DNA of 64,000 bases. Source: DASRAJ01 sp035638255. Lineage in GTDB: Bacteria; Bacteroidota; Bacteroidia; Chitinophagales; UBA10324. A program made the translations under genes and the position numbers. Positions 16,363 to 24,481 of this stretch are shown here, piece after piece. The notes under the pieces are model-generated. The model was not told the origin of the DNA and did not search any database. It was given only the letters and a program-made list of their open reading frames with translations. Location of the stretch: the NCBI GenBank assembly GCA_035638255.1, contig DASRAJ010000107.1, positions 112,175 through 176,174 of the forward strand, given 5' to 3'. Positions within the stretch are counted from its first letter, which is position 1. Each line of letters starts with the position of its first letter.

Positions 16363-16910
16363 ATCAACTCTGTTAAGTCAACTACTTTATATTTATCATA
16401 AGTGTTCTGAAAATATCTTAATGCTGCTTGCCAGTATTCTTTTCTTAGAGGATGCCCAATCGGATATCCATACCTATCTGATTTGTCATTAATGAAAATT
16501 TCATTATTCTCAGTAATAAACATTTCTCCACCATGATAGGCCTCCTGTCCACCTGTAATATTGGTGTGCTTAACCTCTTTATCAGGCTCATCACGAAAAT
16601 TCGGTGTTCCCTCATATAATATTTTTATACCTCCATCGTCTAAAATCCATAAATAACAAAATTCTTTGTTTCTCTCTTTCTCTGCTATAAAATCCCGCAG
16701 CCATTCGGAATTGCTCTTGTTAATTCGTTTTACCTCGTTAGGATAATCCGGCAGTCTATCCGCAACAGCATCATGAATTTCATTTTCAAAATCCTCCTTT
16801 ATCCAATGCGCCTCTTTGTAGTGATCATCATAACTCTTTTGGGGATTACGACCGAAGGGAGTTGTTGAAGGCCCGAAGGACGCGATGTCGTGAGAAGTTG
16901 GTCTAGCCAT
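16359..16910 (-). CDS. Unknown protein in the methylase/kinase operon
   Basis: A 183-residue soluble protein that I do not recognise. The N-terminal 35 residues are polar and probably flexible (MARPTSHDIASFGPSTTPFG). The middle has a mixed pattern (FCYLWILDDGGIKILYEGTPNFRDEPD) and the C-terminal part ends in an aromatic-rich helix (YWQAALRYFQNTYDKY). A histidine/acid group (HTNITGGQEAYHGGEMFI) could bind metal, but no known nuclease signature such as PD-(D/E)xK or HNH is convincing. It overlaps the methyltransferase by 4 bp and follows the receiver-like gene after 7 bp, so it is translated with them and probably works in the same system, possibly as the effector. Confidence 0.7.
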   Translation of the reverse strand: MARPTSHDIASFGPSTTPFGRNPQKSYDDHYKEAHWIKEDFENEIHDAVADRLPDYPNEVKRINKSNSEWLRDFIAEKERNKEFCYLWILDDGGIKILYEGTPNFRDEPDKEVKHTNITGGQEAYHGGEMFITENNEIFINDKSDRYGYPIGHPLRKEYWQAALRYFQNTYDKYKVVDLTELI

Positions 16911-16917
16911 ATATAGA

Positions 16918-17802
16918 TTAAGCTTTTGCGATTCCTCTTTCCAAAAGGTCCTTAAGTTTTTTAAGACCTAATATTTTGAAAGCTTCCGAAAGAACAACTT
17001 GATGAATCCCGTCAAACTCCTTTTCCTTTAAATCCGAGGTTTCATTAAAAAAATATTTTTTGTCTTTAGTCGCATAGACTGTTAAAGGCGACCTGTCTAA
17101 GATTTCTGATATTTTTTTTTCGTCAAATACGCCTCCAATATTTTCTAATTCTTTTATGAGTTTACTTTTTCCAATAATGGATTCCAGATACAAAATATCC
17201 TTTGTATTTTCTAATTTTCCTGTTTTGTTAAAATGAATTTTATTGCCATGTGTTGATACTGTCGGATTATTATCCAGAAGGTTTGCTACATACTGATATA
17301 TGAATTCTTCAGATGAAAAAATGAAATCTTCACCTCCTTTTTTTAAAACTTGTAATTGGTTAGAATATTTATCGAGCTTGTGCTTAAATAATTCAATTGG
17401 TATCCTTTGAGCTAAATTTGAATAAATAAAAATGAATGCTTTTGATTCTTCTATTAACTCAGTTAAATTTGAAATAATTATTTCAAGGTTTTGCATGACA
17501 TTGTATTCCCAATCAAAAACAATTAAATCAGGCAAGTAGGTTTTAGCTTTAACTGCACTTAAACAAAAAGAAGGATGATATGCCCATTTAAGAGCGATTT
17601 TTTTTTCTTTAAAATATGGAGAAGACAAAAACATTTTTGTTAATGATTTCAATGAATCATCAGTCCACTTCACATTTTCTTTTAAGGTCTTAATTATGTA
17701 ATCTTCATTTATCAATTCAAAATCTTTAATTTTAAAAAATCCCTCTCCTGTTTTGGGAAGCATGTCATCAATTATTACGATATTGTATTTGCCTTTTGTC
17801 AT
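16918..17802 (-). CDS. Receiver-like signalling protein, partner of the adjacent kinase
   Basis: A 294-residue protein with a divergent receiver (REC) domain: IVIIDDMLP gives the acidic pair D12/D13, PDLIVFDWE gives a phospho-acceptor candidate D97, AFIFIYSN gives the Ser/Thr switch position (S128) and QVLKKGG the conserved Lys (154/155). The spacing between the acidic pair and D97 is about 30 residues longer than in normal receivers, so there is an insertion (about 17-60). The C-terminal 130 residues carry no DNA-binding domain that I can recognise. The gene directly abuts the kinase gene (stop and start adjacent), the standard two-component arrangement. An output through protein contact is more likely than transcriptional control. 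The REC assignment is inferred from motifs only. Confidence 0.65.
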   Translation of the reverse strand: MTKGKYNIVIIDDMLPKTGEGFFKIKDFELINEDYIIKTLKENVKWTDDSLKSLTKMFLSSPYFKEKKIALKWAYHPSFCLSAVKAKTYLPDLIVFDWEYNVMQNLEIIISNLTELIEESKAFIFIYSNLAQRIPIELFKHKLDKYSNQLQVLKKGGEDFIFSSEEFIYQYVANLLDNNPTVSTHGNKIHFNKTGKLENTKDILYLESIIGKSKLIKELENIGGVFDEKKISEILDRSPLTVYATKDKKYFFNETSDLKEKEFDGIHQVVLSEAFKILGLKKLKDLLERGIAKA

Positions 17803-20511
17803 TTACTTTTTATTCCTTGAAAAGTCCAAGGTGAATTGTGCCCCGGTTAGATTTTCAATTCTATCTTTTTCATTAGTTAAATAAATATCAGCTTTCATAT
17901 CTTGCATATAATATTTACAAATATAAAGTCCCAAACCACTTGGTGGAAATTTCAAACTATATCCAGGCTGGAATAAATATGGGAGAATAGATTCATGAAT
18001 TCCCGATCCGCTATCAGCAAAGACTATTGTTTTTCTAAATGAATCAAGTTTAAGTTGAATTTTGTTTATTTTTGTTTCATCTTTTGAGAGCCAATAAACA
18101 CTATTGTCAATCAAGTTCGTTAATACTTGGTTGACTGCGGCATATCTTCCATAAATTTCAAAATCTTGATTTACATTGTATGAGAATTCTATTTCTTCCC
18201 TTTCAAAAACCTGTTTGAATACCTCATTGCAAAACCTTATTGATTTTGAAATATTAAATTGAATTGGTTCTTCATTCTTAATACTTCTTAAAGGTGTAAT
18301 TCTTTTGAGTTCTGCTTGCAACGATGAAGATGCATCTTTTAATAGTTCAACTTTATGCAAATCAAATTTCTTACTTTTTAAGAGCTCGGCAATGCCATGA
18401 TAAAAGTTCGCTGTCGTTTTAGCAATCTCATGTATTACAACCGCGATACTGATCCCAAAACCCGCATGTTCTTTTAGTAAATCTTCTCGTTCTTTAATTA
18501 GTTCAAGACTCTTTTCTAAATTTTTTAGTGATCTCTTAAGATTTACTAAATTAGTTTTCCTTTCATGCGATTCTCCAAGCTGCTTTAATATGCCTAGTGG
18601 ATCTTTTGGAACATCATACTTCTGATCAATAGTGTCAAAAATTTCTGCGGCAGTTTTTGCTACATTGGTAAGTCGTGGTGTGTCTTTGATAAATTCTCCT
18701 GTCAATTTGTTATATTCATCCCTTTTGCCGATCACGTCGTTTTCAAGTAATAATATCGCACCACGTATTAATTTTGTAAAATCATTATATGCTCGATTTT
18801 GAATCATTCCTTCTCGATTGGTTTTATCTATAACGTCAAAATTTATAGTTTGCTCCAATTCGACATTTCCAATCATTGTATAGTATGATATTCTAAGCCC
18901 TCGTTTAATATGTCTTGTGCTTAATTCGAGCCAATCAGTTTCAGTTCCCAGTTTTGCAGGAAATACATTTATTCCGTCTCTATAAACAGAAATTCCTCCA
19001 TATTCATCAAGGTAATCAAAGAAATCTTTCGAAAAAGGCCCTTCAACCCATGGCGCACTTCTATACCAAAGTTTAAGATGAAAATAGAAAGAACCGCAAA
19101 CCGGTTTTCTTAATAGTTTTGGATTTTCAGGGGCTTGCCAATATTCTCTTGTTGCAGAAACCGTTCGCAAATCCATTACTTTATTTTTCTTTACCTCTTT
19201 AGGCATTGGAACTGAAGGCGGCGGATTAAAACTTTGATCATATTCAAACTTACCCCAATCATCGACAATACCTATCATTTCAAATATAGGATCAAATTCT
19301 TCTTGAACAGGTCTTTCATGACTGAGTTCATCGGCTAATTGTGGGCATTCAAATATTACTTCAAATTCCGCACGTTTTATTTTCGGATTCGGATTTGGGG
19401 AATTAAGATCAAGCAGCGTTTTGTTTATTTCCTTTATTTCATTTACGCTTAATTCAAAACCTTCTCTTCCTCCGTAAATAATAATTTGAGTTCCCGATTT
19501 TTTTGCACCGTAATTTCTGGAAGGTTTTTGCCTTGTTAAACTAACACCGATTGATTCAAGATTTATAAATTCATTTGATACTTTATCAAATTCGTCCCAA
19601 TTAATTTTTAAAACATATTCATAACTTAGGTCTCGCACCTTTGTTTTGATTAGAAGATTCCTTCCTAAACGATGAGTTGCAAATCTCCCAACTCCCTTCT
19701 CTCCCAAGGGTATTCTATTATTATGAAGCTTTTTTAAATTTTTCAGGAAGCGTTCATATGTTGCCACTGACCCTTTCTCAATTGCTTTCTCTCTTTCAAT
19801 CCGCATTCGTTCTTTAATATTGGTCTTTAATGTTGAAGCAGGTCGCAACCAACCATTCTCAATTTCATTCCAAGACATACCCTTTCCATCATCTTCAATT
19901 ACGATTACAGGGTTCTCAAATTCATTAAACTTATATTCTGATTTAGATATTGTCGGTAAATCCTTTACCTTTTCTATTCTTACCTTAGAATAAGTTGCTC
20001 CTGCATCGTAGGAGTTTTTTACTAACTCTAAAATGCCGACTCTTTCGGAAGCAATTAGTTGTTCTCCTAAAACCTTTACAAGGTGAATGTCTGATTGAAA
20101 ACTAAGAAGGATACCCCCATCTAAACAAATCTCTTCTAAAGTTTCCGATTCGATTGTGCGTACCGCATTGGTAGCGTTATAGCCAGGTCCAGTTTCTCTT
20201 TGTTTGCCAGACCTGTCTTTGAATGGTACTGACTTAGAAAATTTTTTGAAATCTTTTATTTCAGCAAAAAAATTACCAGGTTCTCTTTTATCCTCAAAAA
20301 CTTTTTCAATCTTTCCATAACCAAAATATTCTCCTGCTCCCCGTTTTGATGGTTCGTAGTAAACAAATTCAATGTTTGGCTTAGAGAGTTGTTTCAAATA
20401 TTTTTTTGGAAAGTGGTAGAACTTTCCAATAAAGTCATTGTATTCTGACTCCTTGCGATGCTGAAGTAAAACGTAACAATTTCTTTCAGGCATTGCCCAA
20501 ATTTTTTTCAA
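17803..20511 (-). CDS. Soluble double-GHKL ATPase/histidine kinase with PUA/EVE-like N-terminus
   Basis: A 902-residue protein without membrane segments. Residues about 30-97 (FYHFPKKYL ... VYYEP ... YFGYGKIEKVF ... FFAEIKDF ... VPF) resemble the PUA/EVE-like domains found in restriction-associated proteins that read modified bases. A first Hsp90/MutL-type ATPase follows, with N-box E162LVKNSYDAG, IEDDGKGM and GEKGVGRFATHRLG. The C-terminal part is a histidine kinase: H694 in VVIHEIAKT, then an ATPase with NLIDNSVYW, FADSGSGI and PSGLGLYICKYY. The likely role is an intracellular sensor that phosphorylates the neighbouring receiver-like protein. GHKL ATPases are known in restriction-modification operons; the double arrangement with a kinase is unusual. 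The GHKL and kinase assignments are firm, the EVE-like one is tentative. Confidence 0.85.
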   Translation of the reverse strand: MKKIWAMPERNCYVLLQHRKESEYNDFIGKFYHFPKKYLKQLSKPNIEFVYYEPSKRGAGEYFGYGKIEKVFEDKREPGNFFAEIKDFKKFSKSVPFKDRSGKQRETGPGYNATNAVRTIESETLEEICLDGGILLSFQSDIHLVKVLGEQLIASERVGILELVKNSYDAGATYSKVRIEKVKDLPTISKSEYKFNEFENPVIVIEDDGKGMSWNEIENGWLRPASTLKTNIKERMRIEREKAIEKGSVATYERFLKNLKKLHNNRIPLGEKGVGRFATHRLGRNLLIKTKVRDLSYEYVLKINWDEFDKVSNEFINLESIGVSLTRQKPSRNYGAKKSGTQIIIYGGREGFELSVNEIKEINKTLLDLNSPNPNPKIKRAEFEVIFECPQLADELSHERPVQEEFDPIFEMIGIVDDWGKFEYDQSFNPPPSVPMPKEVKKNKVMDLRTVSATREYWQAPENPKLLRKPVCGSFYFHLKLWYRSAPWVEGPFSKDFFDYLDEYGGISVYRDGINVFPAKLGTETDWLELSTRHIKRGLRISYYTMIGNVELEQTINFDVIDKTNREGMIQNRAYNDFTKLIRGAILLLENDVIGKRDEYNKLTGEFIKDTPRLTNVAKTAAEIFDTIDQKYDVPKDPLGILKQLGESHERKTNLVNLKRSLKNLEKSLELIKEREDLLKEHAGFGISIAVVIHEIAKTTANFYHGIAELLKSKKFDLHKVELLKDASSSLQAELKRITPLRSIKNEEPIQFNISKSIRFCNEVFKQVFEREEIEFSYNVNQDFEIYGRYAAVNQVLTNLIDNSVYWLSKDETKINKIQLKLDSFRKTIVFADSGSGIHESILPYLFQPGYSLKFPPSGLGLYICKYYMQDMKADIYLTNEKDRIENLTGAQFTLDFSRNKK

Positions 20512-20545
20512 AGCTATTCATTAAGTAATACACTTTCTCACCTTA

Positions 20546-20980
20546 TTATTTTTTTATACCCACAATCGACTTATGAAATGACTTAGCTTTTCGATTAATT
20601 TCTTGAGCGAATTCATTAAATAACTTCTTCGCCTTTCTAAAATTCCTTTCTCCTGTAACTTTTTTCGACAAGTAAATGCAGGTGTACAACCATCTTTGAT
20701 AAGTAACTTCTTTCGGTTTTTTTTCTTCGTACTCAAATCCATGCTTCAGCAAAATAGTTTTGAGCCATACAGGGATTTTTCCTCCAACAATTATTGCCCA
20801 ACGAGGTGAAATGTTATCATTCGCATCATGATACCGAGTGTGAAATCCGGAACTTCTTGTAAACACTCCTGCTTTGTTCAAAGCAGAGACAGCATTGTAC
20901 ACAGGAACTTCAATGAAAGTATTTACACCAGGATTGTAGACTTCAACAAATCCTTCTTCATTCATTCTTCTTTTCTTCAT
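20546..20980 (-). CDS. Small unknown protein heading the kinase/methylase operon
   Basis: A 144-residue basic protein, not recognised. It starts KKRRMNEEGFVEVYNPGVNTFIEVPVYNAVSALNKAGVF, continues through an RWAIIVGGKIPVWLKTILLKHGFEYE segment and ends in a lysine-rich helical tail (FNEFAQEINRKAKSFHKSIVG). It is the first gene of the minus-strand operon, 34 bp ahead of the kinase. An 8-bp perfect inverted repeat overlaps its start codon, which would fit autoregulation; a small basic first-gene product is a reasonable candidate for the repressor, as with controller proteins of restriction-modification systems. No helix-turn-helix is evident, so this is inference only. Confidence 0.65.
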   Translation of the reverse strand: MKKRRMNEEGFVEVYNPGVNTFIEVPVYNAVSALNKAGVFTRSSGFHTRYHDANDNISPRWAIIVGGKIPVWLKTILLKHGFEYEEKKPKEVTYQRWLYTCIYLSKKVTGERNFRKAKKLFNEFAQEINRKAKSFHKSIVGIKK

Positions 20981-21000
20981 GATTCAAAGATCGAATCATG
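20978..21000. promoter_or_regulatory. Operator-like inverted repeat over the operon start codon
   Basis: CATGATTC (20978-20985) and GAATCATG (20993-21000) are exact reverse complements with a 7-nt spacer. The left arm contains the ATG of the first operon gene, so a bound protein would block translation initiation or transcription. Confidence 0.6.
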
Positions 21001-21077
21001 TTCTTTCAAAAACAACCTACAATAAGTAGCATTCCTCTCCCCACTTTCAATCCCCGTACCTTTAAGAAAAATTTCTC

Positions 21078-21761
21078 ATGGCATTACAGGTAATCGGTAC
21101 AGGGATGGGAAGAACGGGCACCATGTCACTCAAGGTCGCGCTGGAGCAATTGGGATTTGGAAAGTGCTATCACATGTTCGAGCTGTTTGAGCATCCTGAA
21201 GACATCACCTATTTTCAAAAAGCCGAGCGCGGTGAGCCGGTGGACTGGAACAAGCTGTTTGAAGGATACCACTCTGCTGTTGACATGCCGGTCAACATTC
21301 ATTACAGGCAGCTCATGGCGCTGTACCCTGAAGCCAAAATGATTCACACCATGCGGGATGCAGAAGCCTGGTATGCGAGCGCCATCGAAACAATTTTCTG
21401 GGCTACCAAGCCTTCGGTCGGTCGCATGCTGAACCTGATGGTGCGCATGCCTTTTTCACCGGTGTTGCGCAAGCGCTTCCCGGTACTGCAGTATGACGGC
21501 AGGATGGTGGATAAAGAGTTTGGAAAAAACCTGCACGATAAAGCAGAAGTGATCAGGAGATACAATGCTTACAATGATGACGTGCTGAAAACGATTCCTA
21601 AAGAGCGCCTGCTGCTGTATGATGTGAAAAGCGGTTGGGAACCTTTGTGTGCTTTCCTGAATGTGCCGGTGCCCGCCGTTCCATTCCCGAAATCGAATAC
21701 GCGGGAGCAGTTCATGGACCAGGTTCGGAAAATTTCTACCGGCGTGAAAGAGCTTGTGTAG
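21078..21761 (+). CDS. Sulfotransferase family protein
   Basis: A 227-residue P-loop-like sulfotransferase. VIGTGMGRTGTMSLKVALEQLGF is the 5'-phosphosulfate-binding loop for PAPS, MIHTMRDAEAWYASAIET carries the Arg of the 3'-phosphate site, and IPKERLLLYDVKSGWEPLCAFLNVPVP is the typical C-terminal block. The family (Sulfotransfer_4-like) moves sulfate from PAPS to a hydroxyl on a small molecule or glycan; the acceptor is unknown. TACCTTTA about 14 bp upstream of the ATG may be its -7 box. A decayed 3' fragment of a second member lies near 28.05 kb. It is transcribed away from the defence-like operon. Confidence 0.88.
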   Translation: MALQVIGTGMGRTGTMSLKVALEQLGFGKCYHMFELFEHPEDITYFQKAERGEPVDWNKLFEGYHSAVDMPVNIHYRQLMALYPEAKMIHTMRDAEAWYASAIETIFWATKPSVGRMLNLMVRMPFSPVLRKRFPVLQYDGRMVDKEFGKNLHDKAEVIRRYNAYNDDVLKTIPKERLLLYDVKSGWEPLCAFLNVPVPAVPFPKSNTREQFMDQVRKISTGVKELV

Positions 21762-21797
21762 TGAGCGCTGCTATGTAGTAAATTTTCAGCAGAAGTA

Positions 21798-21833
21798 TTA
21801 TTTCATATAACCTGTTCACGGAGTCCTTTGGAC
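21798..21833. repeat. Dispersed repeat (copy 1 of 2)
   Basis: TTATTTCATATAACCTGTTC followed by GGAGTCCTTTGGAC. The first 20 bp recur with one change at 24044-24063, where a related GGAATCCTTTGGAC follows about 20 bp later. The GTCC/GGAC ends resemble the small hairpin inserts found in the vsr remnants. Confidence 0.7.
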
Positions 21834-21916
21834 AAAAAGCAGCATGCAATTCCTAACACCCTCTCACTATCCAAAAAAATTTTATCACCATATTCGTCCG
21901 GTAAAATTTACTGACC

Positions 21917-22846
21917 ATGAAACTCCATTCCCTTTCCATGCTCATCATCCTGCTTTGCTTCAGCCGCGCATCACAGGCGCAATTCTTTTACAAGATGGAT
22001 GATGATTTCAAATTCAACGGACTTAACCTTGCGCGCACCGATGACAACAAAACGCCGCTGAAGAATTGCACTCTTATTGAGCACACCGACTGGGGCGACC
22101 TGTACAAACCGGCGAAGGATGAACTGAAGACAAAAGGCTTTACGCTGCAGAACATCCGCTACTATACTGATCTCACAGATCAGCGTTATGTGTGGCTGAT
22201 CACTGCCATCGCCATTCGCGGCATCATTGATGAGCCGATCATCAGGGGAGATATGGCTTACGGCAATGAAGAAGAGAAGAGCCGGGATGCAGGTGACAGA
22301 ACCTGGCATTCTTACAGGCACATGCGCACGTACGAAATTTTTTCGCGCAGACCCAACAGCGATACGTCGGATGTTCTCATCGTGCTGAGATTAGTTGCGG
22401 GGTACGCGAAGGACTACCTTGATTTTTATGATTTCATCAAATTGCTCGGCGTGGATAAGCAGCAGGAGAAATTGCGCAAGTACATTTTCTACTGCGGCCT
22501 GCCTGACAAGGTCGTGCGCAACGGTAGCACCATGCAGTATTCATACTACGCCCGCGGCACGGAATTAACACTCACCAATGATACGCTCGCTGACTTTACC
22601 ATTTATAATCGCTACAAAAATTTTCAGGCCTACCAAAGAGAAGCCACGGGCATTCTTCCTCTCAGCTACATACGCCCGCAGGTAGACAAAGAATTGGGTA
22701 AACCATTCTGGAATAATGAGAACAAATCAGTGTGCCGCTATCATTATTATAATGCGGACATCACCGTGGTGTTTTCAAATGATGAAACGAAAGCAGTGGA
22801 GGGGGACAGCGATACGATTGAAAGCATTACGTTTAGCAGGAAGTAG
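21917..22846 (+). CDS. Exported protein of unknown function
   Basis: A 309-residue protein with a clear signal peptide (MKLHSLSMLIILLCFSRASQAQ). No family is recognised. The mature part has acidic beta-rich segments, including FFYKMDDDFKFNGLNL, QRYVWLITAIAIRGIIDEP and YRHMRTYEIFSRRPNSDTSDVLIVLRLVAGY, with the C-terminal part (GKPFWNNENKSVCRYHYYNADITVVFSN) probably a strand bundle. There is no T9SS domain, so it is likely periplasmic. It stands alone, convergent with the 22868 gene and separated from it by 21 bp. Confidence 0.65.
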   Translation: MKLHSLSMLIILLCFSRASQAQFFYKMDDDFKFNGLNLARTDDNKTPLKNCTLIEHTDWGDLYKPAKDELKTKGFTLQNIRYYTDLTDQRYVWLITAIAIRGIIDEPIIRGDMAYGNEEEKSRDAGDRTWHSYRHMRTYEIFSRRPNSDTSDVLIVLRLVAGYAKDYLDFYDFIKLLGVDKQQEKLRKYIFYCGLPDKVVRNGSTMQYSYYARGTELTLTNDTLADFTIYNRYKNFQAYQREATGILPLSYIRPQVDKELGKPFWNNENKSVCRYHYYNADITVVFSNDETKAVEGDSDTIESITFSRK

Positions 22847-22867
22847 ATCGGTTTAGATTTCGTGCTG

Positions 22868-23935
22868 CTATTGATCCGCATATACATGAATCAGGACTTC
22901 ATAATACTTCAGGGAATTGTGCAGCGCCAATTCAATCAATGAATATTGATCTGATTTATCAGTGGAGAACCATTGTGCATCCATTTGAACTTTTTCGGAT
23001 ACATTTTCTTTTACATCGTCTTGTTTTAATTTTTTACAGGAGAACTGTGAGTTGTTGATGGCATCCTTTACCTCATCGAAGAGGCGCTCCGCATTGTCGA
23101 AGTTCATGGAGTCGGGGCAATTAAAAGAGATGATGTATTGCCTTACTGATCCTTTTGTTTTCACGATGCTATGGCTTGTGGATCCGTCAATGTTCGCAGA
23201 AGGATCCAGCCAAACCGAATCACCACCTACCGGAGTCGCTTTTCCGCTGATGAGTTCGTTGAATCCGCGGGGAGCGCTGCAAAGAATTTTCTCAAGCTGT
23301 TCACTGAATTTCTGCTGGATGAAAGGCGCGGGACATGCGTTAGACGGTGTTGCTTCTTCAATTGTAAAATCATTTGCGTAGATGCTTGCCTGGTCAGAAT
23401 AGAAGCCTGCTTTATGACCCATGAAGGGTAAGGGATCACAGGTGTAAATGGTGGTATCACCGACAACAAATTTCCAGCGCCAGTCTTCCAGCGTGATTTT
23501 TACGCTCATAGAATTTTTATGGTTGACGTCGAAAAAAAGCTGTTTGATTTTTCCGCCCTCAATTTTCACGAAGTAGAACCACTTGTACCTGTTAAAGAAA
23601 ACACCATAGCCATTCTTTTCATCTTTCGCTGCGAACATAATCCCGCAGCGGCTCTCCTCATAAGGGATGTAACCCTCTTCCATGTTTGATTCTATCCTGT
23701 AATTTTTATGCTCATCAAACGGCAGATCAATGAGTGATACGATTGGATTTTTTCCCTCATCGTTGTAAATGCTGTATTTGCTGCTGTTGAGTTCTACAGA
23801 AGATTTTTTCACGTCACCGACGAACCAGTTGTTTTTGTTGTCGTCAAATTCCTCTTTGAAGAAGGGTGTGTATTGTGCCCTCAATGGTTGGATGAATAAG
23901 CCAAACAGAATAAGGCAAGCAAAATTTTTTTTCAT
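22868..23935 (-). CDS. Exported protein with a concanavalin/LamG-like N-terminal domain
   Basis: A 355-residue protein with a signal peptide (MKKNFACLILFGLFIQPLRAQ). Residues about 25-190 follow the pattern of lectin-like jelly-roll domains seen in Bacteroidota: FKEEFDDNKNNWFVGD at the start, CGIMFAAKDEKNGYGVFFN in the middle and GHKAGFYSDQASIYANDFTIEE at the end. The C-terminal part is not recognised. No catalytic motif is seen. Translation starts at ATG 23935 with a (CA)11 tract directly in front, leaving no visible ribosome binding site; slippage there would change the leader length and possibly expression. Confidence 0.7.
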   Translation of the reverse strand: MKKNFACLILFGLFIQPLRAQYTPFFKEEFDDNKNNWFVGDVKKSSVELNSSKYSIYNDEGKNPIVSLIDLPFDEHKNYRIESNMEEGYIPYEESRCGIMFAAKDEKNGYGVFFNRYKWFYFVKIEGGKIKQLFFDVNHKNSMSVKITLEDWRWKFVVGDTTIYTCDPLPFMGHKAGFYSDQASIYANDFTIEEATPSNACPAPFIQQKFSEQLEKILCSAPRGFNELISGKATPVGGDSVWLDPSANIDGSTSHSIVKTKGSVRQYIISFNCPDSMNFDNAERLFDEVKDAINNSQFSCKKLKQDDVKENVSEKVQMDAQWFSTDKSDQYSLIELALHNSLKYYEVLIHVYADQ

Positions 23936-23956
23936 GTGTGTGTGTGTGTGTGTGTG
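23935..23956. repeat. (TG)11 microsatellite abutting a start codon
   Basis: An uninterrupted 22-nt TG tract on the plus strand, that is CA repeats followed by the TG of the ATG of the minus-strand gene ending at 22868. Dinucleotide tracts of this length are rare in bacterial genomes and prone to slipped-strand change. Confidence 0.95.
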
Positions 23957-24043
23957 AATTTAGCGCTAAGAAAATTAATTAGGATGGGATTTGGAAACCT
24001 GCACACGGATTTCTTCTTCAACGCTCAAAGGTGGGCAGAGGCA

Positions 24044-24100
24044 TTATTTCATATAATCTGTTCCAAAGAAATCCTTTCCATAGGAATCCTTTGGACCGGA
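24044..24100. repeat. Dispersed repeat (copy 2 of 2)
   Basis: TTATTTCATATAATCTGTTC, then two imperfect AAATCCTTT/GGAATCCTTTGGAC units. Compare 21798-21833. Otherwise the 23957-24189 gap holds nothing recognised. Confidence 0.65.
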
Positions 24101-24189
24101 CAATTAGCATCATCAAATACGCGGAGCATTAACAAAGATAGTTTCATTGTTCCCTTACCTTTTCCGGAGATGACGAAGATTTTTTTCAA

Positions 24190-24417
24190 ATGGAAGAAAA
24201 AAACAAGAATCAATTAAGCGAGCCGGAAACTGCTTACAATAAAAAGCGGATTCATTTTTTCAAATCGTTTGAGGAGGAAGAAGAATTTACACTGATAGCA
24301 CGATTGCGAATGACCCCTGAAGAAAGACTTGCGCTGGTAACACAAATGCCGGAGCAACTTTACGAGGAGGAACTCAGGCGACCACATAAATATTATCGCA
24401 TCACCTTCGACTGCTAA
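24190..24417 (+). CDS. Small conserved protein of nucleotidyltransferase-linked type
   Basis: A 75-residue acidic protein: KKRIHFFKSFEEEEEFTLIARLRMTPEERLALVTQMPEQLYEEEL. The FFxSFEEx...PEERL pattern resembles small proteins that in other Bacteroidota precede a predicted nucleotidyltransferase gene, possibly as the antitoxin-like half. Here a TAATG overlap starts a 41-codon frame (24417-24542; MQILLKEHRPFIKALLDAPG...) that runs antisense into the next gene and lacks nucleotidyltransferase motifs, so the partner is missing or badly truncated. The family assignment is from memory of the pattern and is tentative. Confidence 0.5.
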   Translation: MEEKNKNQLSEPETAYNKKRIHFFKSFEEEEEFTLIARLRMTPEERLALVTQMPEQLYEEELRRPHKYYRITFDC

Positions 24418-24481
24418 TGCAGATATTGTTAAAGGAACATCGCCCGTTTATCAAAGCGTTGCTTGATGCGCCCGGAGTTTG

